DNA of 64,000 bases from Anaerolineae bacterium (lineage in GTDB: Bacteria > Chloroflexota > Anaerolineae > 4572-78 > J111), in contig JAKLJP010000034.1 in NCBI GenBank assembly GCA_023151115.1, positions 1 through 64,000 of the forward strand, written 5' to 3'. Below the pieces are notes generated by a model. The model was given only the letters and a program-made list of their open reading frames with translations, was not told the origin of the DNA and made no database searches. Shown here in pieces: positions 16,892-24,572 of the stretch. The position numbers were made by a program, and so were the translations under genes. How positions within the stretch are numbered: the first letter of the stretch is position 1; every line of letters begins with the position of its first letter.

Positions 16892-17566
16892 TTAAATATT
16901 GGGTGACTCGCTGGGAAACTCGTTGAGCCGGCCGGTGCGGAGAAAGATAACCCGTTCGCAGATGTTAGTTACCCGGTCGGCAATACGCTCCAGGTTGTGC
17001 GCAGCAAACAGTAAAAACATGGCCCGGGTGATGAGGCTGGTATCGGCGGCAATAATCCCGATCAATTCTTGGAAAATTTCGGTGTAGAGCTGGTCTACCT
17101 CATCATCGCGTTGGGCAATGGTCTGAGCCTGGTCGGCATCCCCGGCTAAAAAGGCATCGAGGCTTTGGCGCAACATCTCGCGCGAGATGATGGCCATACG
17201 GGGGATGTCAATCAGCGGTTTGACCGGCGGCTCGCCGCCCATGCGCTGAACAATCACGGCAATGCCCTTAGCGTGATCGCCCATCCGTTCCAGATCAAGG
17301 GCAATGTTCATGGCGGCCATGATCGTCCGCAAATCACCGGCAACGGGCTGTTGGCGGGCAATCAGTTTAACCGTGTGCTCCTCAATCTCAAAACGCAGCT
17401 CATTGATTTTTTCATCTTCGGTAATGATCTGGCCGGCCAGGGCCAAATCGCTCTCTTTGAGGGCGCGCACAGCATTATTGATGGCATCGTCAACCATGCT
17501 GCCCATGCGCAGTACATCATCCCGCAGCTCGTTAAGCGCCTGGTCAAAAGCGACACGTGTGGTCAT
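16892..17566 (-). CDS. phoU: Phosphate signalling/transport accessory protein PhoU
   Basis: The 224-residue all-helical protein has the two PhoU repeats, with metal-binding patterns such as DDAINNAVRALKESD and EDEKINELRFEIEE, then MNIALDLERMGDHAKGIA and AHNLERIADRVTNICE. PhoU dampens PstSCAB activity and relays phosphate status. ATG 17566 has GAAGGAGG supplied by a palindromic repeat unit; the upstream in-frame extension is repeat sequence. It is the last gene of the pst cluster on this strand, 223 nt after pstB1, so it may also have its own promoter. Confidence 0.92.
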   Translation of the reverse strand: MTTRVAFDQALNELRDDVLRMGSMVDDAINNAVRALKESDLALAGQIITEDEKINELRFEIEEHTVKLIARQQPVAGDLRTIMAAMNIALDLERMGDHAKGIAVIVQRMGGEPPVKPLIDIPRMAIISREMLRQSLDAFLAGDADQAQTIAQRDDEVDQLYTEIFQELIGIIAADTSLITRAMFLLFAAHNLERIADRVTNICERVIFLRTGRLNEFPSESPNI

Positions 17567-17668
17567 ACAATCCTCCTTCGAAAATAGACTGCTGGAGTGC
17601 AAAGTTTGCTTTGCTATGTCTCAAGGCAAGCCTTGCACTCCATTTTCATTCTTGGGGGTGTGCCCCAG
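17567..17668 (-). repeat. GGAGTGCAA palindrome unit, copy b, upstream of phoU
   Basis: The palindrome is 17594-17641. On the minus strand it is followed by AGCAGTCTATTTTCGAAGG and GGATTGT, then ATG 17566. A second partial unit end (GGTCTATTTTCAAAGGAGTT on the minus strand) lies at about 17679-17698. The AAGGAGG is the phoU ribosome-binding site. Confidence 0.85.
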
Positions 17669-17696
17669 GCTCGTGAGAACTCCTTTGAAAATAGAC

Positions 17697-17728
17697 CGCC
17701 GACGGCTGACCGCCGACCGCCGAAGCTT
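17697..17728. repeat. Heptad-word tract (ACCGCCG)
   Basis: ACCGCCG, ACGGCTG, ACCGCCG and ACCGCCG follow one another at exactly 7-nt spacing between pstB1 and phoU. Similar tracts occur at 39726, 52443 and 52608. Confidence 0.75.
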
Positions 17729-17789
17729 ACCCCAGGAGGTCTCTGGCTCTGCGACCTTGCGCCCCTACTACATTACTCCTGAAAAAAAG

Positions 17790-18560
17790 CTAACCAAAAC
17801 GCCCGGTAATATAATCTTCTGTCCGCTGATCGGTAGGGTGATCAAAAACCTGAGTGGCCGGACCACTCTCGACCAATTCGCCGGAGAGGAGAAAAGCGGC
17901 ATAATCGGCCACGCGGGCGCCTTGCTGGATGCTGTGCGGCACAATCACAATGGTGTACTGATTTTTCAAGGCTTGCAGCGAGTCCTCCACTTTGGCGGTG
18001 GAAATAGGGTCAAGGCCGGAAGTCGGCTCGTCGAGCAGGATAATATCCGGTTCCAGGGCCAGGGTGCGGGCCAGGCATAAACGCTGCTGCTGCCCGCCGG
18101 AGAGGGCCATGGCCGGGTCATCCAGCCGGTCTTTAACTTCATCCCACAGGGCTGCCTGACGCAGGGTTTGCTCGATCAGCTCGTTCAGGCGCGCGCGCTG
18201 GCGGATGCCGGCCAGGGTAGGGCCGTAGGTTAAATTCTGGCGAATGGTACCGGGCAGGGGCAAGGGCAGGGCAAAAACCATACCTACCCGACGGCGCAGT
18301 TGGATCACATCGAGATCGGGTGCGTAAATATCCTGGCCGTCTATCAAAATTCGACCCGCCAGAGTTGCTCCTTCGACCAGATCATTCAGCCGGTTGATCA
18401 GGCGCAGCAAGGTTGTCCGGCCGCCCCCCGCCGGCCCCAGCAGAACCGTAATGCTGCGCGGCGGTACGGCCAGGGTGACATCCTTCAGGGCGACTTTATC
18501 CCCATAAGCAAACGTGACGTGTTCGAGGTAAATCTTGGCAGGACCTTGATGATCGTCCAT
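17790..18560 (-). CDS. pstB: Phosphate ABC transporter ATP-binding protein PstB1 with altered Walker A and Q-loop
   Basis: This 256-residue protein is PstB-like throughout and ends EDYITGRFG. The signature [13 protein letters not shown], the Walker B glutamate (LLDEPTSGLDP) and the H-loop His (VPHSIQQ) are intact. The Walker A is GPAGGGRT: the invariant Lys is Arg (codon CGG). The Q-loop Gln is Ala (VGMVFALP). It is therefore unlikely to hydrolyse ATP as a normal homodimer. It follows pstA, which points to a role in the same transporter, perhaps paired with the second PstB at 21512. A decaying gene is the alternative, but the rest is well preserved. Confidence 0.88.
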   Translation of the reverse strand: MDDHQGPAKIYLEHVTFAYGDKVALKDVTLAVPPRSITVLLGPAGGGRTTLLRLINRLNDLVEGATLAGRILIDGQDIYAPDLDVIQLRRRVGMVFALPLPLPGTIRQNLTYGPTLAGIRQRARLNELIEQTLRQAALWDEVKDRLDDPAMALSGGQQQRLCLARTLALEPDIILLDEPTSGLDPISTAKVEDSLQALKNQYTIVIVPHSIQQGARVADYAAFLLSGELVESGPATQVFDHPTDQRTEDYITGRFG

Positions 18561-18589
18561 TTAAAATTCCGAAAAAAGCGTCCTGATAC

Positions 18590-18657
18590 GTGATGCGTAA
18601 TACGTGAAAATTTTTACGCATCACGTATCATGCATCACGTTTCATGGTTCACGAAAC
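18590..18657. repeat. Heptad-word hairpin (ACGTGAT / ATCACGT)
   Basis: GATACGT, GATGCGT and AATACGT pair with ACGCATC, ACGTATC, ATGCATC and ACGTTTC, all at 7-nt period. It lies between the pstA stop and the pstB1 start. Confidence 0.8.
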
Positions 18658-18702
18658 CGAATAATCATTTTCCCAGAGTCGCCTTGCCCCCCCATCTCCC
18701 TC

Positions 18703-19548
18703 TCACCATTGGCGGCGGCGTCGGAAGTAACTGCGAATGAGGGTGGCCGACACATTTAGCGACAGTACAAAAATAAGCAAAACTAGTGCCGTGCCGTACT
18801 GCTGCGCTTCGGGCATGCCCGGTACCTGGGTGCTGATCACAAAGAGATGGTAGGGCAGGGCCATCACTTGGTCAAACAGCGATTGGGGCAAACGCGGCAG
18901 ATAAAAAGCAGCCACGGTGAAAAGGATGGGCGCGGTTTCGCCGGCGGCGCGCAGCAGGCCCAAAATGACCCCGGTGATAATTCCCGGCAGCGCCTGCGGC
19001 AGCACAATCCGCTGGATCCCCTGCCACTTGGTCCCCCCCAGGCTGACATTGACCGTCCGAAACTCGACCGGCACGGCCCGCAGCGCTTCCTCAGAGGTGC
19101 TGATGATGATCGGTAGAGTCATGATTGCTAATGTTAAGGCCCCGGCGATAATCGAAGTGCCAAATTGAAGGAACAGGACAAACAAACCTAATCCAAACAA
19201 CCCATACACCACCGAGGGAATCCCGGCCAGATTCAAAATAGCCAGGCGAATGGCCCTCGTTAATTTGGTATCGCGGGCATATTCGGCCAGATAAACCGCC
19301 CCACCGACCCCCACCGGAATAGCGACCAGGGCTGTGCCTAGGGTGAGCAGAACCGTCCCGACAATGGCCGGAAAAATCCCCCCTTCTTTCATACCACTGT
19401 GTGGAGCGGTGCTGATAAATTCCCAACTGAGGGCGGGCAACCCGCGGATGACAATCAGGCCAATGACCAGCAAAATGGGAACCACCACCACCAGGGTTGC
19501 CAGCAGCAGCAGTCCAAAACCCAGGCGCTGCACCGTCCAGCGGTTCAT
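18703..19548 (-). CDS. pstA: Phosphate ABC transporter permease PstA
   Basis: This 281-residue protein has six predicted membrane helices and the permease coupling region EEALRAVPVEFRTVNVSLGGTKW before the ATPase contact. It forms the phosphate channel together with PstC. ATG 19548 overlaps the pstC stop as TGATG, so translation is probably coupled. The open frame continues upstream inside pstC, but that part is a shadow. It is the third gene of pstS-pstC-pstA-pstB1. Confidence 0.93.
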   Translation of the reverse strand: MNRWTVQRLGFGLLLLATLVVVVPILLVIGLIVIRGLPALSWEFISTAPHSGMKEGGIFPAIVGTVLLTLGTALVAIPVGVGGAVYLAEYARDTKLTRAIRLAILNLAGIPSVVYGLFGLGLFVLFLQFGTSIIAGALTLAIMTLPIIISTSEEALRAVPVEFRTVNVSLGGTKWQGIQRIVLPQALPGIITGVILGLLRAAGETAPILFTVAAFYLPRLPQSLFDQVMALPYHLFVISTQVPGMPEAQQYGTALVLLIFVLSLNVSATLIRSYFRRRRQW

Positions 19549-20444
19549 CAACGCAGCCCTCGGCCCTGGCGTCTTTGGAATAAGGCGGAAGTGGCGGCCA
19601 GGTTGATCAGAAAGGTTAACACAAACAGGATGATGCCCGCCCCAAAAAGAACATGATAGTGGGTGCTGCCCTGAGCCACCTCGCCCATTTCGGCGGCAAT
19701 GGTGGCGGTCATGGTCCGCACCGGGCGGAGCACCGCGTCCCATTCCAGCGGCAGCCGGGCGGCGTTCCCCGTGACCATCATCACGGCCATTGTCTCGCCG
19801 ATGGCCCGGCCCATGCCCAGCATTACCGCAGTGACAATACCGGCTTTGGCCGCCGGAACCACCACCATCCAAATGGTCTGCCAGCGGGTCGCGCCCATGG
19901 CCAGTGCAGCATCGCGGTAACTTTTGGGCACGGCATCCAGCGCATCTTCGGCCACGCTGATAATGGTCGGCAGGGCCATGTAGCCCAACAGCAATGCGCC
20001 GGTCAGGGCCGTCAGGCCGGTTGGCGCGCCCAGGTAAATCCGTACCAGGGGGGCCAGGGTGGTCAGACCAAAAAAGCCCAGCACCACCGACGGAATCCCG
20101 GCTAAAACCTCGATGAGCGGTTTGAGAATGTCCCGCGCCCAAGAAGGGGCGACCTCGCGCACAAAAATGGCGCTGGCCACACCCAGCGGCAGTGCAATCA
20201 AAATGGCAACAACGGTGATTAAAACTGAGCCTAACAGCAGTGGGGTCAGACCAAATAGGTCAAAGGTGGGGTACCAGCGCAGCCCAAAAAGGTTAGACCC
20301 CTCGACTTCGCTAAAGGTGGGCAGCCCTTCGCGCAGCAGAAAAAAGAAAATGAGTACCACAAAGCCAATCGTCGAGAAGCCCATGACCTTGACGATACTT
20401 TCAACAAAAAATTCGCTCAGGGGAAGGTTGGCTGTTTTTTTCAT
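19548..20444 (-). CDS. pstC: Phosphate ABC transporter permease PstC
   Basis: This 298-residue permease has six predicted helices and the conserved coupling segment EDALDAVPKSYRDAALAMGATRWQT, plus GRAIGETMAVMMVTGN. It forms the heterodimeric membrane pore with PstA. ATG 20444 begins 2 nt after the pstS stop, so the genes are one operon. The ribosome-binding site is weak, consistent with coupling to pstS. Confidence 0.93.
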   Translation of the reverse strand: MKKTANLPLSEFFVESIVKVMGFSTIGFVVLIFFFLLREGLPTFSEVEGSNLFGLRWYPTFDLFGLTPLLLGSVLITVVAILIALPLGVASAIFVREVAPSWARDILKPLIEVLAGIPSVVLGFFGLTTLAPLVRIYLGAPTGLTALTGALLLGYMALPTIISVAEDALDAVPKSYRDAALAMGATRWQTIWMVVVPAAKAGIVTAVMLGMGRAIGETMAVMMVTGNAARLPLEWDAVLRPVRTMTATIAAEMGEVAQGSTHYHVLFGAGIILFVLTFLINLAATSALFQRRQGRGLR

Positions 20445-20446
20445 CG

Positions 20447-21391
20447 TTAGTTTGCATCCGGCAGGGGGACAAAGCCCAACTCTTTAACTTGCTGCTGGCC
20501 GGCCGTCATAATCCAATCGAGGTAAGTTTTGACCGCCCCGGTGGGTGGGCCGGGGGTATACATAAAGAGCGGGCGTGAGATAGGGTAGCTGCCATCTACA
20601 ACCGTCGCAATACTCGGTTTGACCGCCGGGCTGTCAGCAGAAACGGCAATTGCCAGGGTTTTTTGATCGGGGGTGACATAGCCCAGGCCATCGTAGCCAA
20701 TGGCGTTGGGATTCTGACGGATCTCCGCCGAAATGCCTTCGGAGGAGGGCAGTAACAAAGTGTCGGGGGAAAAGAGCAGGTCGCTATCGCTGTCGCCCTG
20801 CCGGATGACCTCCTCCAGAAAGAAAACATAGGTGCCGGAGTTGGACTCGCGGGAAAGCAGCACAATCGGGCGGTCCTCTCCACCGACTTCTTGCCAGTTG
20901 GTAATTTGGCCGGTGTAAATGGCAGAGATTTGGGGCACGGTCAGTTGGTCAACCGGGTTGGCCGGGTTGACCACGACGGCAATGGCATCCTGGGCGACGG
21001 CAATTTCAAACGGTTCAACGCCTTTAGCACGGGCTTCTTCTATCTCTTCCGGCTTGATGGCCCGTGAAGCATTGGCAATATCCACCGTGCCGTTAATCAG
21101 GGCGGCAATGCCGGTACCGGAGCCGCCGCCGGTAACGGAAATACGCACCTGAGGATTTTGGGCCATGTAGGCTTCGGCCCAGGCTAGGGCCAGATTGACC
21201 ATGGTATCCGAGCCTTTGTTTTCGATTGTCTCAAAGGGGGTATCGGCCGGAGCGTTGGCGTTGCTGGGGGCAGGGCGGCAACCCGGCAACAGGAGTATTA
21301 AAAAAATAAAAAGGGACAAGCTAAAACTTAGCCTCTCCCCTCCAGCCCTTAGCGATGTCCTGGCCGCTACTGTGGAGTCGTCTGTATCCAA
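20447..21391 (-). CDS. pstS: Phosphate-binding lipoprotein PstS
   Basis: This 314-residue extracellular binding protein has a membrane segment ending in a lipobox (LLLPGC). Family motifs are ENKGSDTMVNLALAWAEAY, VTGGGSGTGIAALINGTVDIANASR and SRESNSGTYVFF, which line the phosphate site. TTG 21391 preceded by GAGGGA about 8 nt away is the likely start; no better ATG exists upstream of the signal peptide. It heads the pst operon and is divergent from pstB2 across 120 nt that probably hold both promoters. Confidence 0.93.
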   Translation of the reverse strand: MDTDDSTVAARTSLRAGGERLSFSLSLFIFLILLLPGCRPAPSNANAPADTPFETIENKGSDTMVNLALAWAEAYMAQNPQVRISVTGGGSGTGIAALINGTVDIANASRAIKPEEIEEARAKGVEPFEIAVAQDAIAVVVNPANPVDQLTVPQISAIYTGQITNWQEVGGEDRPIVLLSRESNSGTYVFFLEEVIRQGDSDSDLLFSPDTLLLPSSEGISAEIRQNPNAIGYDGLGYVTPDQKTLAIAVSADSPAVKPSIATVVDGSYPISRPLFMYTPGPPTGAVKTYLDWIMTAGQQQVKELGFVPLPDAN

Positions 21392-21511
21392 TTGTTTATC
21401 CCTCAGTCCTGGCTGGCATTATAACATCCTCATCAGGCTTTCGCAAGATGTCGGCTTATGGTAAAATTTTGACCTGGCGCAAACCGCCGGAATAAGGGTG
21501 TCTGAGAGGTT

Positions 21512-22267
21512 ATGAAGAATAAAATCGAGGTTGAATCGTTAAATTTTTTCTACGGTCAAAAACAGGCCCTTAGAGATATTACCTTGCCCATCAGAAAGTA
21601 CCAAATTACGGCCTTGATTGGTCCTTCCGGCTGCGGCAAAAGCACCTTTCTGCGCTGTCTTAACCGTATGAATGACACGATCCCCGGCGCTCGAGCCGAG
21701 GGAAAAATTCTGTTGGACGGTCAGAATATTTATGACCCTAAGATGGATGTGGTGCTGCTGCGCCAGCGGGTGGGGATGGTTTTTCAACGGCCTAATCCGT
21801 TTCCCCAATCCATTTATAACAATGTGGCTTTTGGCCCACGGGTGATGGGCCAGACCCGCCAGGTGAAGCTGGACGATCTGGTGGAGGAAAGTTTGCAGCA
21901 GGTGGGGCTGTGGGACGAGGTGAAAGATCAACTCAAGCAGAATGCGTTGGAACTCTCGCTGGGCCAACAGCAGCGTTTATGCCTGGCCCGCGTGGTGGCG
22001 GTGGAACCAGAGGTTATCTTAATGGATGAACCATGTTCAGCCCTGGATCCCATCGCCACCCTGAAGATAGAAGATTTGATGCGCACGTTGAAAGAGAACT
22101 ACACCATCGTCATCGTCACCCACAACATGCAGCAGGCAGCGCGAGTCTCCGATTTTACCGGCTTCTTTTGGTTGGGGGAATTGGTGGAATATGGCAAATC
22201 GGGCAAAATTTTTACCCGGCCTAAAGAAGAACAAACGGAAAACTATATTACCGGACGATATGGTTAA
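21512..22267 (+). CDS. pstB: Phosphate ABC transporter ATP-binding protein PstB2 with altered signature motif
   Basis: This 251-residue PstB has an intact Walker A (GPSGCGKST), Q-loop ([12 protein letters not shown]), Walker B ([11 protein letters not shown]) and H-loop His (VTHNMQQ). The signature is LSLGQQQR instead of LSGGQQQR: the third residue, normally Gly, is Leu (codon CTG). This defect is complementary to PstB1. GAGAGG precedes ATG 21512. It is divergent from the pst operon and ends EDYITGRYG-like (ENYITGRYG). The simplest reading is a second subunit for the same PstC-PstA pore. Confidence 0.9.
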   Translation: MKNKIEVESLNFFYGQKQALRDITLPIRKYQITALIGPSGCGKSTFLRCLNRMNDTIPGARAEGKILLDGQNIYDPKMDVVLLRQRVGMVFQRPNPFPQSIYNNVAFGPRVMGQTRQVKLDDLVEESLQQVGLWDEVKDQLKQNALELSLGQQQRLCLARVVAVEPEVILMDEPCSALDPIATLKIEDLMRTLKENYTIVIVTHNMQQAARVSDFTGFFWLGELVEYGKSGKIFTRPKEEQTENYITGRYG

Positions 22268-22276
22268 GATGCGCCG

Positions 22277-22561
22277 TTAATCAAAAAAGAGCTTCTTGGG
22301 CAACCCCGATTGCGGCGAGTTCAGATATTCGGCTAAATCGAACTCCTGGAGATGCTTGCCCGAATTTTGCACAATTTGTTCAAACTGGGGCAGCAAATCA
22401 GGGTGCATCAGCCAGACTTCCAGTACATTATCAACCTTCATCTTGGAAAAATTTTCCTGGCCGGCTTCATCTCTTTTGGGAATATGAGGGGAAGTTTGAT
22501 AATACACCTTGTCGGTTTTGAGTGTTCTGCACATGGCTTCTATGTCCTCCGTGATACTCAT
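22277..22561 (-). CDS. Hypothetical 94-residue protein
   Basis: I do not recognise this small soluble protein. It begins MSITEDIEAMCRTLKTDKVY and ends PKKLFFD; it is rich in charged residues and has no membrane segment. ATG 22561 is strongly supported by AGAGGAGG, which comes from a palindromic repeat unit. The further in-frame extension is repeat sequence. It converges with pstB2 with 9 nt between stop codons. Confidence 0.6.
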   Translation of the reverse strand: MSITEDIEAMCRTLKTDKVYYQTSPHIPKRDEAGQENFSKMKVDNVLEVWLMHPDLLPQFEQIVQNSGKHLQEFDLAEYLNSPQSGLPKKLFFD

Positions 22562-22668
22562 TTTTGCTCCTCCTCTAAAAATAGACTGCTGGAGTGCAAA
22601 GCTTGCTTTGCCCAAGTGGCAAGGCAAGCCTTGCACTCCATTTTCACGCTTCGCGTCGGTGGTGTGGC
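22562..22668 (-). repeat. GGAGTGCAA palindrome unit, copy c, carrying a ribosome-binding site
   Basis: The palindrome is 22591-22639. On the minus strand it is preceded by CACCGACGCGAAGCGTGAAAAT-type sequence and followed by AGCAGTCTATTTTTAGAGG and AGGAGC. AGAGGAGG is the ribosome-binding site of the gene starting at 22561. Confidence 0.85.
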
Positions 22669-22840
22669 CTTATTTTGGCATCCACAAAGGGCAACAATGG
22701 ATGCTTTGGTTTTTATAGGGCGTGGGTGATTGGTTGGGAAGGGCGGGTTAAAGAACTACCTTTATCTTAACCCTTTTGGGCCGGGTCGTCTGTGCCCTGC
22801 GCTACAACAAAATTGTGATTTAAAGCACGTGCTATATAAA
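22669..22840. other. Non-coding stretch before the pth2 leader
   Basis: No credible gene, terminator or conserved site was found here on either strand. It may contain the promoter of the downstream Pth2 gene, but no convincing -35/-10 pair is visible. Confidence 0.3.
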
Positions 22841-22877
22841 GACCTGACAGGTTTTCGCGCAGCGTACCTGTCAGGTC
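22841..22877. repeat. Dispersed hairpin GACCTGACAGG, copy 1
   Basis: Perfect arms GACCTGACAGG (22841-22851) and CCTGTCAGGTC (22867-22877) enclose a loop containing CGCGCAGCG. An inverted copy lies at 48664-48700. It ends 12 nt before the Pth2 start. Confidence 0.85.
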
Positions 22878-22889
22878 TGGACTGCTGAG

Positions 22890-23231
22890 ATGAAACAAGT
22901 GGTGGTGGTCAATGAAAGTTTAAAACTGCCGCGGGGCAAATTGGCGGCTCAGGTGGCGCATGCCTCCGTTGGAGCGTTTCTTGAGGCCGACGAAGGGGCG
23001 AAACAAAGCTGGATTAGCAGCGGCATGGCCAAAATTGTCTTAAAAGTGGACCTGGAAGTTGAATTAACCCACCTCTATGAGGCAGCGGTGAACCGGAATA
23101 TCCCGGCTCGATTAATAAGAGACGCTGGCAGAACCGTTATCCCTGCCGGCACTATCACCTGCCTGGGACTCGGTCCTGCCAGCGACATCGTACTTGATGA
23201 GCTAACCGGGGAGTTGAAGCTTTTGCGTTAA
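22890..23231 (+). CDS. Peptidyl-tRNA hydrolase of the Pth2 (archaeal/eukaryotic) type
   Basis: This 113-residue protein has the Pth2 core: LPRGKLAAQVAHASVGAFL with catalytic-region Lys17, Gln21 and His24, then KIVLKVDLE and the ending AGRTVIPAGTITCLGLGP. Pth2 releases peptides from prematurely dropped peptidyl-tRNA. The type is standard in archaea and eukaryotes and uncommon in bacteria, which normally rely on the unrelated Pth. The ATG at 22890 is preceded by a hairpin and has no clear ribosome-binding site. Whether a normal pth exists elsewhere cannot be seen. Confidence 0.85.
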   Translation: MKQVVVVNESLKLPRGKLAAQVAHASVGAFLEADEGAKQSWISSGMAKIVLKVDLEVELTHLYEAAVNRNIPARLIRDAGRTVIPAGTITCLGLGPASDIVLDELTGELKLLR

Positions 23232-23234
23232 GAG

Positions 23235-24113
23235 CTATTTCCGGGAGCTGGTTAAAAACGCGACCAGGACTTCGATTTCAGCTTCCTTTAGTTCCAGATT
23301 GGGCATCTGGGTATCGGCTTTGATGGCGGCCGGGTCTTTGAGCCAGGTCGCCAGGTGAGCCGGGTCGGCGGTGAGGGTGGTGACACTCGGCAAATCAGGG
23401 CCAACCCGCAGATCGCTGAAACCCCGCCGGACTTCGCTCAGTTCAGCGTGGTGGTGGCAGACGATACAGCCTTTGGCCACAAACAATTCCTGCCCCAAAG
23501 TTACCCGCGCCGGCGAAATGTCTTGGGGTTCCGGCTCTACGGTTGAAGTGGCGGTGGTGGCAAAACCAAAGCCGCTGACCAGCACTGCGGCAATCACCGG
23601 AACGGCAGCCCACCAGGCCCGTTTGCGCCACCACAGCAGCGAGGTTCCAGCCGCTCCAACCAGGCCAATCACTCCCAGCAGCAGCGGCCATGAGACCGGG
23701 GCAGAGGTTTCCACCGCCGGGGCGGGAGTGGTAGCCAGTACCCGCAGCCCTGGCATGGGTTGGTCCATAGTAAAAGCCATGATGGACCAATTCCAGAGGC
23801 CCGGCTGTGGGAAGGTCAACGCCGCCGTGTAATGCCCTACCTTGCCTTGAGCTTTAGCCGGCGTGGTAAAACTCTCCCCTGTCTCCGCGTGCGTTGCCGT
23901 AATTTGAGGAGTTAGCTCGGCCATAGGCGTTAGCCCGTGTTGGCGGATCACAAAGCCAATCGTGACCGGCTTTGCAGCGACCACCTGCGCCGGCAGTTCA
24001 TCCAGGGTAATCACCGCCCACCCCCCGGCGAACGCAACCGATCCACTCAAAAGGATGAAGCTCAATCCCACTATCAACCCAACACTGAGACGTTTGTAAA
24101 GTGTTAACAGCAT
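23235..24113 (-). CDS. Membrane c-type cytochrome with N-terminal FixH/YtkA-like domain
   Basis: The 292-residue product has a signal peptide, an Ig-like FixH/YtkA-type domain (KPVTIGFVIRQHGLTPMAEL to AFTMDQPMPG), two membrane helices at about 145-190, and a C-terminal monohaem cytochrome c with CIVCHH and a distal Met in DTQMPNLEL. It probably shuttles electrons at the outer face of the membrane or helps copper/oxidase assembly. ATG 24113 has AAGGAGG. Upstream, beyond a heptad hairpin, lies an ECF-type promoter-like site at 24573-24602 pointing toward this gene. The domain combination is unusual. Confidence 0.8.
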   Translation of the reverse strand: MLLTLYKRLSVGLIVGLSFILLSGSVAFAGGWAVITLDELPAQVVAAKPVTIGFVIRQHGLTPMAELTPQITATHAETGESFTTPAKAQGKVGHYTAALTFPQPGLWNWSIMAFTMDQPMPGLRVLATTPAPAVETSAPVSWPLLLGVIGLVGAAGTSLLWWRKRAWWAAVPVIAAVLVSGFGFATTATSTVEPEPQDISPARVTLGQELFVAKGCIVCHHHAELSEVRRGFSDLRVGPDLPSVTTLTADPAHLATWLKDPAAIKADTQMPNLELKEAEIEVLVAFLTSSRK

Positions 24114-24177
24114 AGAAATAACCTCCTTGCCTTTAAAACATTGGGATGGTTCAAGTTAGATTGACCCTTTTTATCTC

Positions 24178-24240
24178 GTAAAACGTAAAGCGTAAAACGT
24201 AATGGCTGATTGTCGGAAAATCATTACGTTTTACGTTTTA
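24178..24240. repeat. Heptad-word hairpin (CGTAAAA / TTTTACG)
   Basis: CGTAAAA, CGTAAAG, CGTAAAA and CGTAATG pair with CATTACG, TTTTACG and TTTTACG. The period is exactly 7 nt. It lies upstream of the cytochrome gene. Confidence 0.85.
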
Positions 24241-24378
24241 CGAATGTCAATCTAACTCATTTGGTTTTTGAACCACACCAAAATATTCGACTATTATTTT
24301 TGACAAACAGCTAAAAGCTCATAGAATATAGATAGATATTCTAGGTATTATTTGTATCTGCACAAGGAGATAGAATTA

Positions 24379-24507
24379 ATGATGTGGCTCAGACAATTTC
24401 ATCATTTTGCCCGGCGTCAAGCTTTTTATCCGGTCACATTATCTACTTTGCTGGCCGGCGTTCTTTGCCCTGTTTCTTTTTGTTTGCTATTTGACGGTTA
24501 CAGTTGA
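24379..24507 (+). CDS. Small ORF, possible truncated membrane protein
   Basis: AAGGAGATAGAATTA precedes ATG 24379, followed by 42 codons to TGA 24505-24507. The product begins MMWLRQFHHFARRQAFYPVT and continues into a hydrophobic stretch (LSTLLAGVLCPVSFCLLF). The start resembles the first residues of DUF1361-type membrane proteins, so this could be the remnant of a longer gene lost by mutation. Either a real small membrane peptide or debris is possible. Confidence 0.35.
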   Translation: MMWLRQFHHFARRQAFYPVTLSTLLAGVLCPVSFCLLFDGYS

Positions 24508-24572
24508 TCCGCTCCGTCAGCACTCCTGATAGTCCCAACCTGATCGTTGCTCAAAAGAGCCTATTTCACCTT

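Noticed and set aside
19549..20142. Upstream extension of the pstA frame
   Set aside because: It runs out of frame through pstC; the TGATG overlap at 19546-19550 marks the real start.
22841..22877. Hairpin before pth2 as a riboswitch
   Set aside because: An inverted copy lies at 48664-48700 away from any related gene, so it is a dispersed repeat rather than a gene-specific sensor.
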